Positions 8,119 to 17,309 are shown, counted from the first letter of the stretch. The stretch: 64,000 nt of DNA from Gp6-AA40 sp035649635 (GCA_035649635.1 DASRJE010000209.1:22488-86487), one strand, 5' to 3'. Notes: generated by a model not told the origin, from the sequence alone. Made by a program: numbers and translations.

Positions 8119-8571
8119 GTTAGTCTCTTGCGAGAGAGCGTCGTTTGCTAACTCTCAATGGATCTGATTGGCGTGGCCGCGGAGGACGCCGAGAAGAGCT
8201 TTCAACGCAGGGGTCGCAGGGGCGCAGAGGTACGCCGAGAACAGGTGCCACACGCGCCACGGGTGAGCCGCGCGTAGCGCGGCCATGAGTCGAGCGACGC
8301 TCAGGGACCGCAAGCGTTCGACAATTCGAGCAACGCTTGCGGTCCCCAAGCGCCGCTCGACCCGCGGCCCGGTCTGCGACCGGGCCTCACCCGTGGCTCA
8401 CTCTCTGCGTCCCTCGGCTCCTTCGCGATCTCTGCGTTAGCGCTTTTCTCTGCGCGCTTGCGACCGCTCGGGCCTGACCCGAGCAATGTCGAAGGCCAAC
8501 TCCCAAGGAATCAGACTGTTTTAGGAGATGGGAGTTGTCAGCGTCTTTCGCCAGCCTGCTTAGCAGAGAGG
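8119..8571. repeat. Gene-free, palindrome-rich interval
   Basis: No coding region was found in these 453 bases. The interval holds a perfect 13-bp inverted repeat GGGACCGCAAGCG (8304-8316) / CGCTTGCGGTCCC (8334-8346) and a 9-bp stem with a 3-base loop at 8366-8386 (GGCCCGGTC/GACCGGGCC). It also holds a 6-bp stem at 8467-8483 and arms CAACTCCCA (8497-8505) / TGGGAGTTG (8529-8537). The interval also contains CTCTGCGT/CGCAGAG-type interspersed text (8219-8229, 8401-8450). The composition looks like stacked extragenic repeats between convergent operons, where a terminator would also be expected. Confidence 0.7.
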
Positions 8572-9594
8572 TCAGCGCCAACCAAGCTCCGGGGCGACAA
8601 ACTTGAGAATGCTGTTGATGGCGTGGGCGTTGTAGTCCACGCCCAGCTGATTCGGTACGGTCAGGAGCAGAGTATCAGCGGCAGCGATGGCTTCGTCGCC
8701 GGCGAGCTGTTTGACCAGCGCGTTGGGCTCGGCGGCGTACGAGCGGCCGAAGATGGCGCGCGTGTTCGCGTCGATGTAGCCGATCTGGTCCTGGCTGCGA
8801 GCGTCGCCTCCGAAGTAGGCGCGGTCGCGGTCGTCAACGAGCGCGAAGATGCTGCGGCTGACGGAGACACGCGGCTCACGCGTGTGCCCGGCCTCCTTCC
8901 ACGCTTCCCGGTAAGCCTCGATCTGCTTGCGCTGCTGAACGTGCAGCGGCTCGCCGGTCTCATCGTCCTTGAGCGTCGAGCTCTGGAGGTTCATTCCGAG
9001 TTTCGCCGCCCACTTGGACGTCGCATTCGAGCTCGAGCCCCACCAGATTCGATCGCGCAGTCCTTCCGAGTGTGGCTCGAGGCGGAGCAGTCCGGGCGGG
9101 TTCGGGAACATCGGGCGCGGGTTGGGCTGGGCGAAGCCCCGGCCTTGGAGCACTTCGAGAAACACTTCGGCGTGGCGGCGCGCCATCTCCTGGTCCGTCT
9201 CGCCCTCATGAGGCGCGTAGCCGAAATAGCGCCAGCCATCGATCACTTGCTCCGGTGATCCGCGGCTGATTCCGAGTTGGAGCCGGCCGCCCGCGATGAC
9301 GTCTGCCGCCCCTGCGTCCTCGACCATGTACAGCGGGTTCTCATAGCGCATGTCGATGACGGCGGTGCCAATCTCGATCTTGCGGGTGCGCGCGCCGACG
9401 GCCGCGAGGAGCGGAAACGGGGAGCCCAGCTGGCGCGCGAAGTGGTGCACGCGGAAGTAGGCGCCGTCGGCGCCCAACTCCTCGGCGGCGACGGCCAACT
9501 CGATTGACTGCAACAGCGAGTCTGCCGCCGTGCGCACCTGCGAGTGCGGCGACGGCGTCCAGTGCCCGAACGACAGGAACCCGATTTTCTTCAC
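8572..9594 (-). CDS. LLM-class flavin-dependent oxidoreductase (luciferase-like)
   Basis: The 340-residue cytoplasmic protein shows the bacterial luciferase/F420-type TIM-barrel pattern. Features include LAAVGARTRKIEIGTAVIDMRYENPLYMVED spread over about residues 65-95, LQLGISRGSPEQ, and RIWWGSSSNATSKWAA with the conserved glycine and serines. The cofactor is probably FMN or F420; substrate unknown. Start GTG 9594 was chosen because the protein then begins MKKIGFLSFG and GAGAGAGG lies eight bases upstream. It lies 56 bp downstream of the SMP-30 gene in the same direction and is probably co-transcribed. Confidence 0.85.
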   Translation of the reverse strand: MKKIGFLSFGHWTPSPHSQVRTAADSLLQSIELAVAAEELGADGAYFRVHHFARQLGSPFPLLAAVGARTRKIEIGTAVIDMRYENPLYMVEDAGAADVIAGGRLQLGISRGSPEQVIDGWRYFGYAPHEGETDQEMARRHAEVFLEVLQGRGFAQPNPRPMFPNPPGLLRLEPHSEGLRDRIWWGSSSNATSKWAAKLGMNLQSSTLKDDETGEPLHVQQRKQIEAYREAWKEAGHTREPRVSVSRSIFALVDDRDRAYFGGDARSQDQIGYIDANTRAIFGRSYAAEPNALVKQLAGDEAIAAADTLLLTVPNQLGVDYNAHAINSILKFVAPELGWR

Positions 9595-9650
9595 CGACAC
9601 ATCCTCTCTCTCGAATCGAAACTCGCATGATCGCCAGCTCGCTGACTGTC

Positions 9651-10700
9651 TTACTTGGCTCGGCCCATGAATCCCTGGGCCACCATCTGAAGCCGCAGAA
9701 GAGTGCCACTCCCGGCGACATAGAGCATCCGCTTGTCCGGACCCCCGAACGCCAGTGCCTGGCATCGCGCTCCCGCAGGGGAACAAGTGACGGGAATGAT
9801 GCCGAGGGGCCTGCCGAGCTCGGTGAACACCTCGATACCTGCTGCCGTGATGGAATAGACACGACCGTCGTTGTCGATGACGAGATCATCTGCGCCGGAA
9901 GCGAGGCCGTCCCCGCCACCGAGTGGAGGCGTACGTCCTGCGTGGGTGGCGAAGACACGGCGGTTCGACAGGCGGCCGTCGGACAGCACGTCGAACGCGA
10001 AGGACTGAAGGCCGTTCGTGTCGTTCACGTAAAACGTCTTCTCATCCCGGCTCAAATGCACACCGTTCGGGCGGGCGATGCCGTCGGCCACCTGAACGGG
10101 TTCGCCTCCGCGAGGAACGTAATAGACCGCGGGTGGAAGTCGCGCCTGCGTTTTGCGGAGCTCCGTCTCTTGCGGCGGAGCCAGCCCCGGGTCGCTGAAA
10201 TACACGCCACCCTTCCCGTCGGAAACGATGCCATTCGGGCGGCTGAAGGGGAGCCCTTGGTAACGCTCGGCGACGACGGCTTCTTTGCCCGGAGGCCACA
10301 CCACTCGAACGCCGGTGTAGCCCGCCTCGGACTGGAGAGAGATGAGGCGTCCTTCACGGTCGAGGGTCATGCCCAATGGCGCCCGGAGGCCGCCGACGAA
10401 CGTCATCAGCGTGTCGTTGGCTGAGAGCTGGACGATCCGATTCGCATTTGGTTCACTGAAGACCAGGCCAACCCCTGCCAGCCAGATCGGGTCGTCGGCG
10501 CCTTTGAGTCCGGTCGCGATCACTTGCGGCTGGGTGCCACCCTTGATGACACCGGCAATCTCTGGAGATGGCTGCACAGGAATCGATCCGGTTGCCGACT
10601 GCGCCGGCGCCTGTGCTGTACCGGGTGCGGCGGCGACGGCAAGCATCACACTGCACGCCAGTGTCAGGCCCCTCAATCGCAGGGACTTACTTGTGAACAC
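9651..10700 (-). CDS. Secreted SMP-30/gluconolactonase-like beta-propeller
   Basis: The 349-residue protein has a signal peptide (hydrophobic LTLACSVMLAVAAA) and SMP-30/LRE-type blades. Typical segments are RPNGIVSDGKGGVYFSDPG, RPNGVHLSRDEKTFYVND and GADDLVIDNDGRVYS. The pattern N-G ... D-P-G ... N-G-V ... D-D contains the metal-binding Asn/Asp positions of this lactonase family, so a divalent-metal-dependent lactonase or esterase activity in the periplasm is plausible. Start GTG 10700 has GGGAG five bases upstream. It is divergent from the NHL gene at 10893, with a repeat-containing intergenic region between them. Confidence 0.85.
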   Translation of the reverse strand: MFTSKSLRLRGLTLACSVMLAVAAAPGTAQAPAQSATGSIPVQPSPEIAGVIKGGTQPQVIATGLKGADDPIWLAGVGLVFSEPNANRIVQLSANDTLMTFVGGLRAPLGMTLDREGRLISLQSEAGYTGVRVVWPPGKEAVVAERYQGLPFSRPNGIVSDGKGGVYFSDPGLAPPQETELRKTQARLPPAVYYVPRGGEPVQVADGIARPNGVHLSRDEKTFYVNDTNGLQSFAFDVLSDGRLSNRRVFATHAGRTPPLGGGDGLASGADDLVIDNDGRVYSITAAGIEVFTELGRPLGIIPVTCSPAGARCQALAFGGPDKRMLYVAGSGTLLRLQMVAQGFMGRAK

Positions 10701-10759
10701 TTCTGCTCCCTTCGCGGTGGGACTCGACAACCGGCGAACATGGTGAACGCGCGAAGCGC

Positions 10760-10821
10760 GTATTCTTGAGTGTGGCATTCGCACCCGGATCACGCAACCG
10801 ATTCACCGAACATGATCTGGA
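10760..10821 (+). repeat. 62-bp dispersed repeat, copy 1
   Basis: This stretch matches 32947-33008 at 56 of 62 positions without gaps. Read in one frame both copies give LSVAFAxGSRNRxTEHDLD, with most differences at third codon positions and none at second positions. It lies in the promoter-side region of the NHL gene at 10893. The 11-base string CGCGTATTCTT at 10757-10767 recurs at 10857-10867, exactly 100 bp away. Nature unknown: remnant of a coding element or a conserved leader. Confidence 0.7.
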
Positions 10822-10892
10822 CACCGAAGAACCGGTTGTGGGCGTCGCGCTGTTTTCGCGTATTCTTCTGCAGTCGACAAACGGAGGAAGCG

Positions 10893-12188
10893 ATGCGTCA
10901 GCATTGGGCTACAACCGTGGTTGCGGTGATTGCCGCCGCCGTGTTGGTAGGCGATACCGCAGTGGAGAAGTCTGTCGCGGCGCAGTCATCACGCGGCAGC
11001 GGTGCGACTGCCGTCCCTGGTGCCGTTGGTTTCCTCGATCCCACCGGACCGTACGAGGTGGTGCCGGGCTGGCCCAAGGACATCAGCACATTGCCGGGCA
11101 ACGAGAAATGGACCTTTGGCGCGGGACAGGGTGTCTTTGCCGAGAGCCCGGATCGCGTCTATTACATTCAGCGCGGTCAACTGCCAGTGCTTCCGCAGGC
11201 GGGAGGCCGGCGTGGAAACCCGCTGCCGCAGATCGGGCCGAACCTGAACTTCCCGGTCGCCGGGCTCTGGCGGAATGCCACGCAGGCCAGCCCTCCTGGT
11301 GCGTTGGAAGTCAACGGCAAGGTCGGCGACGATTCCGACGCGGGCAAGGCCGGCGTCGACTTCCTCTGGGAGAACTGCATCGTCGTCATCAATCGCAACG
11401 GCGACATCATCGAGACGTGGAAGCAGTGGGACCAGATGCTCCGCCGGCCGCACTCGGTATACATCAGCCCGTACGATCCGCAGAAGAACGTGTACGTCGT
11501 GGACGATTACCGCCATGCGATCTTCAAGTTCACCAACGATGGCAAGAAGCTGCTGAAGACGATTGGCGAGCCCAATGTCCATGCGTCGGACGACAAGCAC
11601 TTCTATCGTCCGACGTTCATGGCATTCCAGGCCGACGGCAGCTACTACGTGGCGGATGGCTATGCCAACACCCGCGTGGTGAAGTTCGACAAGAACGACA
11701 ACTACGTGACGACCTGGGGTGAGCGCGGCGAGGCGGGGAAGGAAACGCGCCCGAGCTACTTCAACAATGTGCACGGTGTCGCGGTGGATCCCGGTACTCG
11801 CGAGGTCTACGTGAACGACCGTGGCAACCGGCGCATCCAGGTGTTCGACGAGAACGGCAAGTTCATCCGCATGTGGTCGATGCAGCCCGGCCCATCAGGC
11901 CTCGACCTTCACTTCGTGCACATCGACGCCGACCGGCGGGTGTGGGTCTACGACCAGGTCACGCAACAGCTCGCGCAACTCGATCGCGAGGGACATTTCG
12001 TCTACGCGTGGGGCGGGCTGGGCTCATGGCCGGGCGCGCTCTTCGGCGTGCATGGCATCAGCGTGGACCAGGAACAAAACCTGTATCTCGCGGCGGTGGG
12101 GCGCGGCGGCGTACAGAAGTTCCGTCCGCGCCAAGGCGCGAATCCAGCGTTCCTCGTTGGCAAGCACGTCTACGCTGCATGGAAGTAG
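10893..12188 (+). CDS. Secreted NHL-repeat beta-propeller protein
   Basis: The 431-residue exported protein has a signal peptide (TTVVAVIAAAVLVG) and about six NHL blades. Examples are HSVYISPYDPQKNVYVVDDYRHAIFKF, TFMAFQADGSYYVADGYANTRVVKF, GVAVDPGTREVYVNDRGNRRIQVF and GVHGISVDQEQNLYLAAVG; only key parts are quoted. ATG 10893 has GGAGG at 10883-10887. No catalytic motif is seen. It is divergent from the SMP-30 gene and the two may share regulation. It resembles the shorter NHL proteins at 35428 and 50546. Confidence 0.87.
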   Translation: MRQHWATTVVAVIAAAVLVGDTAVEKSVAAQSSRGSGATAVPGAVGFLDPTGPYEVVPGWPKDISTLPGNEKWTFGAGQGVFAESPDRVYYIQRGQLPVLPQAGGRRGNPLPQIGPNLNFPVAGLWRNATQASPPGALEVNGKVGDDSDAGKAGVDFLWENCIVVINRNGDIIETWKQWDQMLRRPHSVYISPYDPQKNVYVVDDYRHAIFKFTNDGKKLLKTIGEPNVHASDDKHFYRPTFMAFQADGSYYVADGYANTRVVKFDKNDNYVTTWGERGEAGKETRPSYFNNVHGVAVDPGTREVYVNDRGNRRIQVFDENGKFIRMWSMQPGPSGLDLHFVHIDADRRVWVYDQVTQQLAQLDREGHFVYAWGGLGSWPGALFGVHGISVDQEQNLYLAAVGRGGVQKFRPRQGANPAFLVGKHVYAAWK

Positions 12189-12210
12189 CGTGCGACTGTG
12201 GAGGTCGGGA

Positions 12211-12940
12211 TTAAACCGATGAGACCGCCATCGGTTCGACCGACGTTCGGTGCGAACGGGCCGGTGCGCCGAGCCATCGGTAGGCGACTCCGGCCAATGC
12301 CGCACCGACGATCGGTGCTACCCAGAAGAGCCAGAGCTGCGAGAGCGCCCAGCCGCCTACGATCAGCGCCGTCCCAGTGCTTCTCGCCGGGTTGACCGAC
12401 GTCTGGGTGACGGGAATGCTGATCAGATGAATCAACGTGAGGCCCAAGCCGATCGCGATCGGAGCCAGGCCTTGCGGCGCACGCGCGTCGGTGGTGCCGA
12501 GGATGATCATCAGGAACATGAACGTCATCACGATCTCGGTAACCAGGCCGGCGCCAAGCGAGTAGCGGCCGATTGAGTGCTCGCCGTAACCGTTCGACGC
12601 GAATCCACCCAGCACGAAGCCTTCAGTCCCGCTCGCGATGAAATCCGGCGCCGGCGATGGCACCGAGGACCTGAGCGACGACGTAAGGAAGCAGGTCGGA
12701 GGACTTGAACCGGCCGCCGACAACGAGTCCCACCGAGACAGCCGGATTCAAGTGGCAGCCCGAGATGTGCCCGATCGCGTACGCCATCGTCAGCACGGTG
12801 AGCCCGAAAGCGAACGATACTCCGAGAAGTCCAATTCCCACGCTCGGAAAGGCAGCTGCCAGCACCGCGCTGCCGCAGCCTCCGAGAACGAGCCAGAAGG
12901 TCCCGATGAATTCTGCGGCGAGACGTTTGGTCAGCGGCAT
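12211..12940 (-). pseudogene. aqpZ: Aquaporin Z, interrupted by a frameshift
   Basis: Two overlapping frames together encode a near-complete AqpZ-like water channel. The upstream part (ATG 12940 to about 12645) covers TM1-3 with FIGTFWLVLGGCGSAVLA and the first NPA box (HLNPAVS). The downstream part (about 12655 to 12211) continues with FIASGTEGF, FASNGYGEHS, LIHLISIPVTQTSVNPARST (second NPA box and selectivity-filter arginine) and the last TM. The break is at about 12644-12655, after G-A-I-A-G-A-G, in TM4 where several residues are also missing. The upstream frame alone gives 105 residues. It is either a real pseudogene or an assembly/sequencing indel. Downstream conservation is excellent, so the lesion would be recent. 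Confidence 0.85.
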
Positions 12941-13109
12941 GTTCGCTCCACGAGGATGACCGATGTGGTCGACACAGAAGACGATTCTGGGGTTGTTGCC
13001 GTTTGCGGAGTCGCAGACTATCACGCAGGGCCGAAGGGTGGCACAGAATTCACACTGCCCATGCGCGTCGCGGTAAGGTATCGACGTACACGCCTCAAGG
13101 GAAATGACG

Positions 13110-14000
13110 ATGAAGAACAGGACGATCGTTGGGCTGCTGCTGATCTGTTGCGCGTGGGGGACCACTGCGAGCGCATCGCAGGTTGCTCCTGCGACCTGTG
13201 ACCGCGAATGTTTGCGCGGGAAGGTGACCCAGCTGCTGTATGCGCTGGTGAAGCACGACGTCAGCGGCGTGCCGGTGGCCGACGCGTTGCGTGTGACCGA
13301 GGATGCCGTCGAGAAACCGCTCGCGAAGGTCGGCCTCGTCGGCACTGTGACGCGCCTGCGCGGCTTCCGCCAGGACATCATCGACGAGCGCGCCGGCGTG
13401 GCAGCGGCGCAGGTCGTCGTGGAGGAGACCGGGGCGCCCGTGCTGCTGGTCGTGCCTGTGAAGGTTGCGGCCGATAAGCTGACTGAAATCGAGCTGATGG
13501 CGACACGCAGCCGCTCGGAAGGACTCATCTTCAACATCGATGGCCTGAACGCGCCGAGCGCCGTGATGAACTACGCGCCCCCCCTCGGACAGCTCCCCAC
13601 TCGAGACGAGGCGCTCAAGGCGGCGATGCACTACCCCCAAGGGCTCAACGCCGCGAAGACGTTCGCCGCCGTGAACGCACCTTTCGCGCCAGACGCCTAT
13701 CGCTACGAGAACGGACAGGTGATGGCCGGGCCGGACTGCAAGTTCGCTCCCGGCTGCCAGAACATCTCCACCCAATCGCTCGCGATCTTCGAGCGACTCG
13801 GCGACGTGCAAACGCGTGTCATCGCAGTCGATGAGCGCATGGGCATCGTGCTGCTGCGCATGGCCTGGGGCGTCCGCGAGCGCGGCGGCGACCAGCTGAC
13901 GGTGTGGGAGGCGTTCAAGGTATACGACGGCAAGATCCACGCCGTGGAAGCGTTCATGAGGATCCTGCCGGTGGACAAGCGCAACGGCGGCTGGCAGTAA
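13110..14000 (+). CDS. Secreted protein resembling DUF8021/NTF2-like fold
   Basis: The roughly 296-residue protein has a Sec signal (IVGLLLICCAWGTTASA), then CDRECLRGKVTQLLYALVKHD, a cysteine-bounded helix typical of DUF8021-like proteins. The C-terminal part reads FERLGDVQTRVIAVDERMGIVLLRMAWG and ends in a cone-like sheet FKVYDGKIHAVEAFMRILP, which resembles NTF2-like folds. Four cysteines (two in CDREC, then C-K-F-A-P-G-C) could form disulfides. Function unknown. Start ATG 13110 was preferred because AAGGG lies 8-9 bases upstream; ATG 13104 is the alternative. Divergent from aqpZ. Confidence 0.7.
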   Translation: MKNRTIVGLLLICCAWGTTASASQVAPATCDRECLRGKVTQLLYALVKHDVSGVPVADALRVTEDAVEKPLAKVGLVGTVTRLRGFRQDIIDERAGVAAAQVVVEETGAPVLLVVPVKVAADKLTEIELMATRSRSEGLIFNIDGLNAPSAVMNYAPPLGQLPTRDEALKAAMHYPQGLNAAKTFAAVNAPFAPDAYRYENGQVMAGPDCKFAPGCQNISTQSLAIFERLGDVQTRVIAVDERMGIVLLRMAWGVRERGGDQLTVWEAFKVYDGKIHAVEAFMRILPVDKRNGGWQ

Positions 14001-14051
14001 CGAGGGTCCTTCCTGCTTCCCCTGACGGCCTAGGGAAGCCGCGGCAACCTT

Positions 14052-14080
14052 TTGCTTCCTGAGATCGTCTAGGGTAGACG
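14052..14080 (+). promoter_or_regulatory. padR promoter with overlapping palindromic operator
   Basis: TTGCTT (14052-14057) and TAGACG (14075-14080) are separated by 17 bases. A perfect inverted repeat CGTCTA-GGG-TAGACG (14066-14080) overlaps the -10 box, 15 bases before the GTG start. PadR proteins typically repress their own operon, so this is the likely operator for padR and the permease. Confidence 0.6.
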
Positions 14081-14095
14081 AGCAGGGGGTGACCG

Positions 14096-14440
14096 GTGGC
14101 CGTCAGAAAATTCGACCTGATCCAGGGCACGCTCGACCTGCTGGTCCTCAAGAGCCTGAGCACCGGGCCCAACCACGGCTACGGCATCGCGATGCGCATC
14201 CATCAGCTCTCCGACGATGTGCTGCGGATCGAGGAGGGCTCGCTGTACCCGGCGCTGTATCGGATGGAGGAGCAGGGGCTGATCGAGTCCGAATGGCGTG
14301 TCACCGACAACAACCGGAAGGCCAAATTCTACCGGCTCACTCGCAAGGGGCGGGCAGCCGCGGACGCCGAGCTCGATAGCTGGCTGCGGCTGTCCAAGGC
14401 CGTTACACGTGTGCTACGCGGGCTGGAACAGGGGGCGTGA
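14096..14440 (+). CDS. PadR-family transcriptional regulator
   Basis: The 114-residue PadR-type winged-helix protein shows LIQGTLDLLVLKSL, the GYGIAMRIHQLS helix-turn-helix, EEGSLYPALYRMEEQGLIESEW and R-K-A-K-F-Y-R-L-T, all family hallmarks. This short form (PadR subfamily 1 size) is typically encoded just before ADOP permeases in Acidobacteria. GTG 14096 is the start, with AGGGGGTGA upstream. The permease begins two bases after its stop. The palindrome 14066-14080 is its probable binding site. Confidence 0.93.
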   Translation: MAVRKFDLIQGTLDLLVLKSLSTGPNHGYGIAMRIHQLSDDVLRIEEGSLYPALYRMEEQGLIESEWRVTDNNRKAKFYRLTRKGRAAADAELDSWLRLSKAVTRVLRGLEQGA

Positions 14441-14441
14441 G

Positions 14442-17126
14442 ATGAAGCTGCGTCCGCCGGCACTCATCCATCGGCTGCTGTCGGTCGTCAGGTGGCGTGC
14501 GCAAGACGATGAGATGGACCAGGAGATGGCCTTCCATCTCGACGCGATCACACAAGAATATGTTCGTGCCGGCATGAGCGAGGCCGACGCCGCAGTCGCG
14601 GCGCGAAAGCGGTTCGGCAATGTCCTTCGGCATAAAGAGTACGGCCACGATGCGCGCACCGCGCATCTCGATCAATTTGCCAGCGACATTCGGTCCGGAA
14701 TTCGGCAGCTGGTGAACGCCCGCGGATTCGCGTTCGTTGCGATCGTGACGCTGGCGCTCGGCATCGGCGTCAACACGGGCGTGTTCACGGTCGTGAAATC
14801 CGTCCTGCTCGATGCGCTGCCCTACACGGATGCCGATCGACTCGTACGTATTCATGGCGGCAGCGCAGCCTCGGCCCAGGAGCGAGGGCCGCTGAGCGCT
14901 GGCACCGTCGACGAGATCGCCGCGCGCCAGCAATCGTTCACCGCTCTCGCCGCATTTGTCGATGTCGCCATCGAGGCTGTCTATGGCCGCGAGAATGGCC
15001 CCCAGATCATCGCGATCGCGTGGGTCGAGCCGCAGTTCTTCGACACGTTCGGCGTGTCGCCCGTGCTGGGGCGGACATTTCGCAACGAAGATGCGGTCAA
15101 TGGATTGGTGCCGCTCAGTGGTGGTGCGCTCGGTGCCGACACGGGTTCGCCAGTACTGCTGTCGCACGGCGCCTGGGCGCGTCTCTTCGGGACAGACGCG
15201 ACGGTGATCGGGCGTGAAGTGCGCATCAACGGTATCCCGCGAACGGTGATTGGCGTTCTCCCGCCAGCCTTCATCGCGCCGATGGGCAATGTCGACTTCT
15301 ACCTCGCCTTCGATCGAGGGGCTGTTTTGGCCAACCCGGTTGCGGTGCGCCGATCTCAGTGGCTCGGCCTGGTGGCTCGACTCGAGCCCGGCGTGACGCA
15401 GGACATGGCTAAACGAGAGGTGGAGCGGATCTGGGCCGATCTGGTGCGCGAGTATCCTGCCGATAACGGTACGCTGCGTGCAAGCGCAATGCCGCTGCGC
15501 GACGCGATGGTCGGCGACACGCGCCGTCCACTGCTGGTACTGATGGCAAGCGCCGCTCTGGTCCTCGTCATCACGTGTGCGAACCTAGCCGCGACGATCC
15601 TCTCGCGTGCACTGTCGCGGCGGAAAGAGTTTGCGCTGCGCGCCGCCTTGGGTGCCGGGCGTGCGCGCGTCGTGCGGCAGCTGCTGACCGAAAACGTCGT
15701 GCTTGCTGGCGCCGGAGGGATCGCGGGTCTGCTCACGGCCCTCGTCGCACTCGACGTCCTCCGCGATCTGGCCGCACGTGCCCTGCCGGTTCACGCTGAC
15801 TTGTCACTCGACTCGGGAGCACTGCTGGCGACCGTCGCGATCGCGCTGGGCACCGGGTTGCTGTTCGGCGTCGCGCCGGCGGTGGCCGCCGCTCGAGGCG
15901 ATACGCAGCACACGCTTCGCGACGACTCACGTGGGTCGACCGAGGGTCTGCACTCGCGGCGCGCACGCGGAATGCTTGTGGCGGGGCAGATGGCGCTGTG
16001 CGTCAGCCTGCTCGTCGGTGCGGGTCTGCTGACGCGAAGCTTGTGGGCGATGGCAGGTGCGTCGCTCGGGTTCGAGCCCGACTCTGTTCTGACAGGCGCA
16101 ATACAGCTGCCGGCCCGCGACTACAGCAACGCAGAATCACGCTCACAGTTTCGAGAGCAGTTCGAGCAACGGCTGCGTGCGCTTCCTGGCGTGCAATCAG
16201 TGGCAACTGCGACGTCGGTCCCGACCATCGTTCGGCAGCGCATGGGGGTCACCCTCGAAGGGGCGCCGGCGAGCGAGGCGCAACCGTTCGTGCTCGCGAC
16301 CGTCGTGTCCGATGACTACTTCCGTACGCTGCGCATCCCGCTTCGTGAGGGCAGAACCTTCGATGCGCATGATGGTGCGAACACGCCGCCTGCGGTAGTC
16401 GTCAGCGAGAGCATGGCGCGACGATTCTGGCCGGGGGGCGCCGCGGTCGGCTCCCGCGTGCGCCTCGGCGGCGACCCGGCGTCGCCGCTGATCGAAGTGA
16501 TCGGCGTGGTCGGCGATGTCCGCAACGATCGTGCGAGGCGTGATGCCGAGCCGATGGCGTATCGATCGACGAGGCAGATTCCAGCGCCTCTCGTGACTTT
16601 TCTGATGCGCACGCAGAGCGATCCACTGGCACTGACGAGATCGGTCGAGCGCGAGTTGGCGGCGCTCGATCGCAGCCTGCCAGTGCAGCGCGTGGCATCG
16701 CTGCAGACGGTGCTCGAGGACGGGCTCGCTGACCGCCGCCTGCCTGTTGTCCTGATGACGGGCTTTGGAGCGCTGGCGCTGCTGCTGTCGTCCATGGGTG
16801 TCTACTCACTGTTTGCCGGCATGACCGCGGCGCGCGAGCGCGAATTCGGCGTGCGCATGGCGCTCGGATCGCGACCGCGCGCCATCGCCGGGCTGGTCTT
16901 GCAACAAGGCGCGGGCTGGATGGGAGCCGGCCTCCTTCTCGGTGCGTTCGGCATCATCGTCGTCGTGCGCCTCGTGCGTGAGCTGCTCTACGGTGTGCTG
17001 CCGTTCGATCCGCTGACGATCGGGACATCGGTTGCGGTCCTGATCGCGTGCGCGGCCGTCGCGTTGCTCGTCCCGGTGTATCGCGCGACTCGAGTCGATG
17101 CCGTGGTAGCGCTGCGGGCCGAATAG
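14442..17126 (+). CDS. MacB-like ADOP-family permease
   Basis: The 894-residue membrane protein has a short N-terminal domain with MDQEMAFHLD and A-A-V-A-A-R-K-R-F-G-N, typical of acidobacterial duplicated orphan permeases. The first TM (FVAIVTLALGIGVNTGVF) is followed by a periplasmic MacB-PCD-like domain and then a three-TM FtsX domain. A second TM/periplasmic domain and a final FtsX-like block (LLSSMGVYSLFAGMTAARE...FGVRMALGSRPRAI) complete the duplicated topology. No ATPase subunit is encoded nearby, which is normal for this orphan family. It starts two bases after padR and so is co-regulated. Substrate unknown. Confidence 0.92.
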   Translation: MKLRPPALIHRLLSVVRWRAQDDEMDQEMAFHLDAITQEYVRAGMSEADAAVAARKRFGNVLRHKEYGHDARTAHLDQFASDIRSGIRQLVNARGFAFVAIVTLALGIGVNTGVFTVVKSVLLDALPYTDADRLVRIHGGSAASAQERGPLSAGTVDEIAARQQSFTALAAFVDVAIEAVYGRENGPQIIAIAWVEPQFFDTFGVSPVLGRTFRNEDAVNGLVPLSGGALGADTGSPVLLSHGAWARLFGTDATVIGREVRINGIPRTVIGVLPPAFIAPMGNVDFYLAFDRGAVLANPVAVRRSQWLGLVARLEPGVTQDMAKREVERIWADLVREYPADNGTLRASAMPLRDAMVGDTRRPLLVLMASAALVLVITCANLAATILSRALSRRKEFALRAALGAGRARVVRQLLTENVVLAGAGGIAGLLTALVALDVLRDLAARALPVHADLSLDSGALLATVAIALGTGLLFGVAPAVAAARGDTQHTLRDDSRGSTEGLHSRRARGMLVAGQMALCVSLLVGAGLLTRSLWAMAGASLGFEPDSVLTGAIQLPARDYSNAESRSQFREQFEQRLRALPGVQSVATATSVPTIVRQRMGVTLEGAPASEAQPFVLATVVSDDYFRTLRIPLREGRTFDAHDGANTPPAVVVSESMARRFWPGGAAVGSRVRLGGDPASPLIEVIGVVGDVRNDRARRDAEPMAYRSTRQIPAPLVTFLMRTQSDPLALTRSVERELAALDRSLPVQRVASLQTVLEDGLADRRLPVVLMTGFGALALLLSSMGVYSLFAGMTAAREREFGVRMALGSRPRAIAGLVLQQGAGWMGAGLLLGAFGIIVVVRLVRELLYGVLPFDPLTIGTSVAVLIACAAVALLVPVYRATRVDAVVALRAE

Positions 17127-17153
17127 TCCATTCGAATTATCAAATACTCCCAG

Positions 17154-17175
17154 CCCCGCGTGTGCCGTCGCGGGG
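17154..17175 (+). terminator. Hairpin after the ADOP permease
   Basis: CCCCGCG (17154-17160), loop TGTGCCGT, CGCGGGG (17169-17175), 27 bases after the permease stop. The stem is GC-rich but not followed by a T-run, so termination is only inferred from position. Confidence 0.4.
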
Positions 17176-17268
17176 TGCCGCTCACCAACGAAGAGCTCAG
17201 GACTATTGCGAACAACGTCGCGCTGTGCTTCCGTCGACGAGGAGGTTGCGGGATGTTCGCGAGCGGCC

Positions 17269-17277
17269 TGATACACT
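17269..17277 (+). promoter_or_regulatory. Extended -10 box before the TerB-like gene
   Basis: TGATACACT (extended -10, TG-n-TACACT) lies 33 bases upstream of the GTG start at 17310, and GAGGAG at 17297-17302 lies between. No convincing -35 was recognised. Confidence 0.4.
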
Positions 17278-17309
17278 CGTGGTGTAGCCACTCAGCGAGG
17301 AGAACAGAC

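Noticed and set aside
10757..10867. Insertion element flanked by 11-bp target duplications (CGCGTATTCTT)
   Set aside because: The homology with the second repeat copy includes GTATTCTT itself, so the string is part of the element rather than a target duplication; no transposase.
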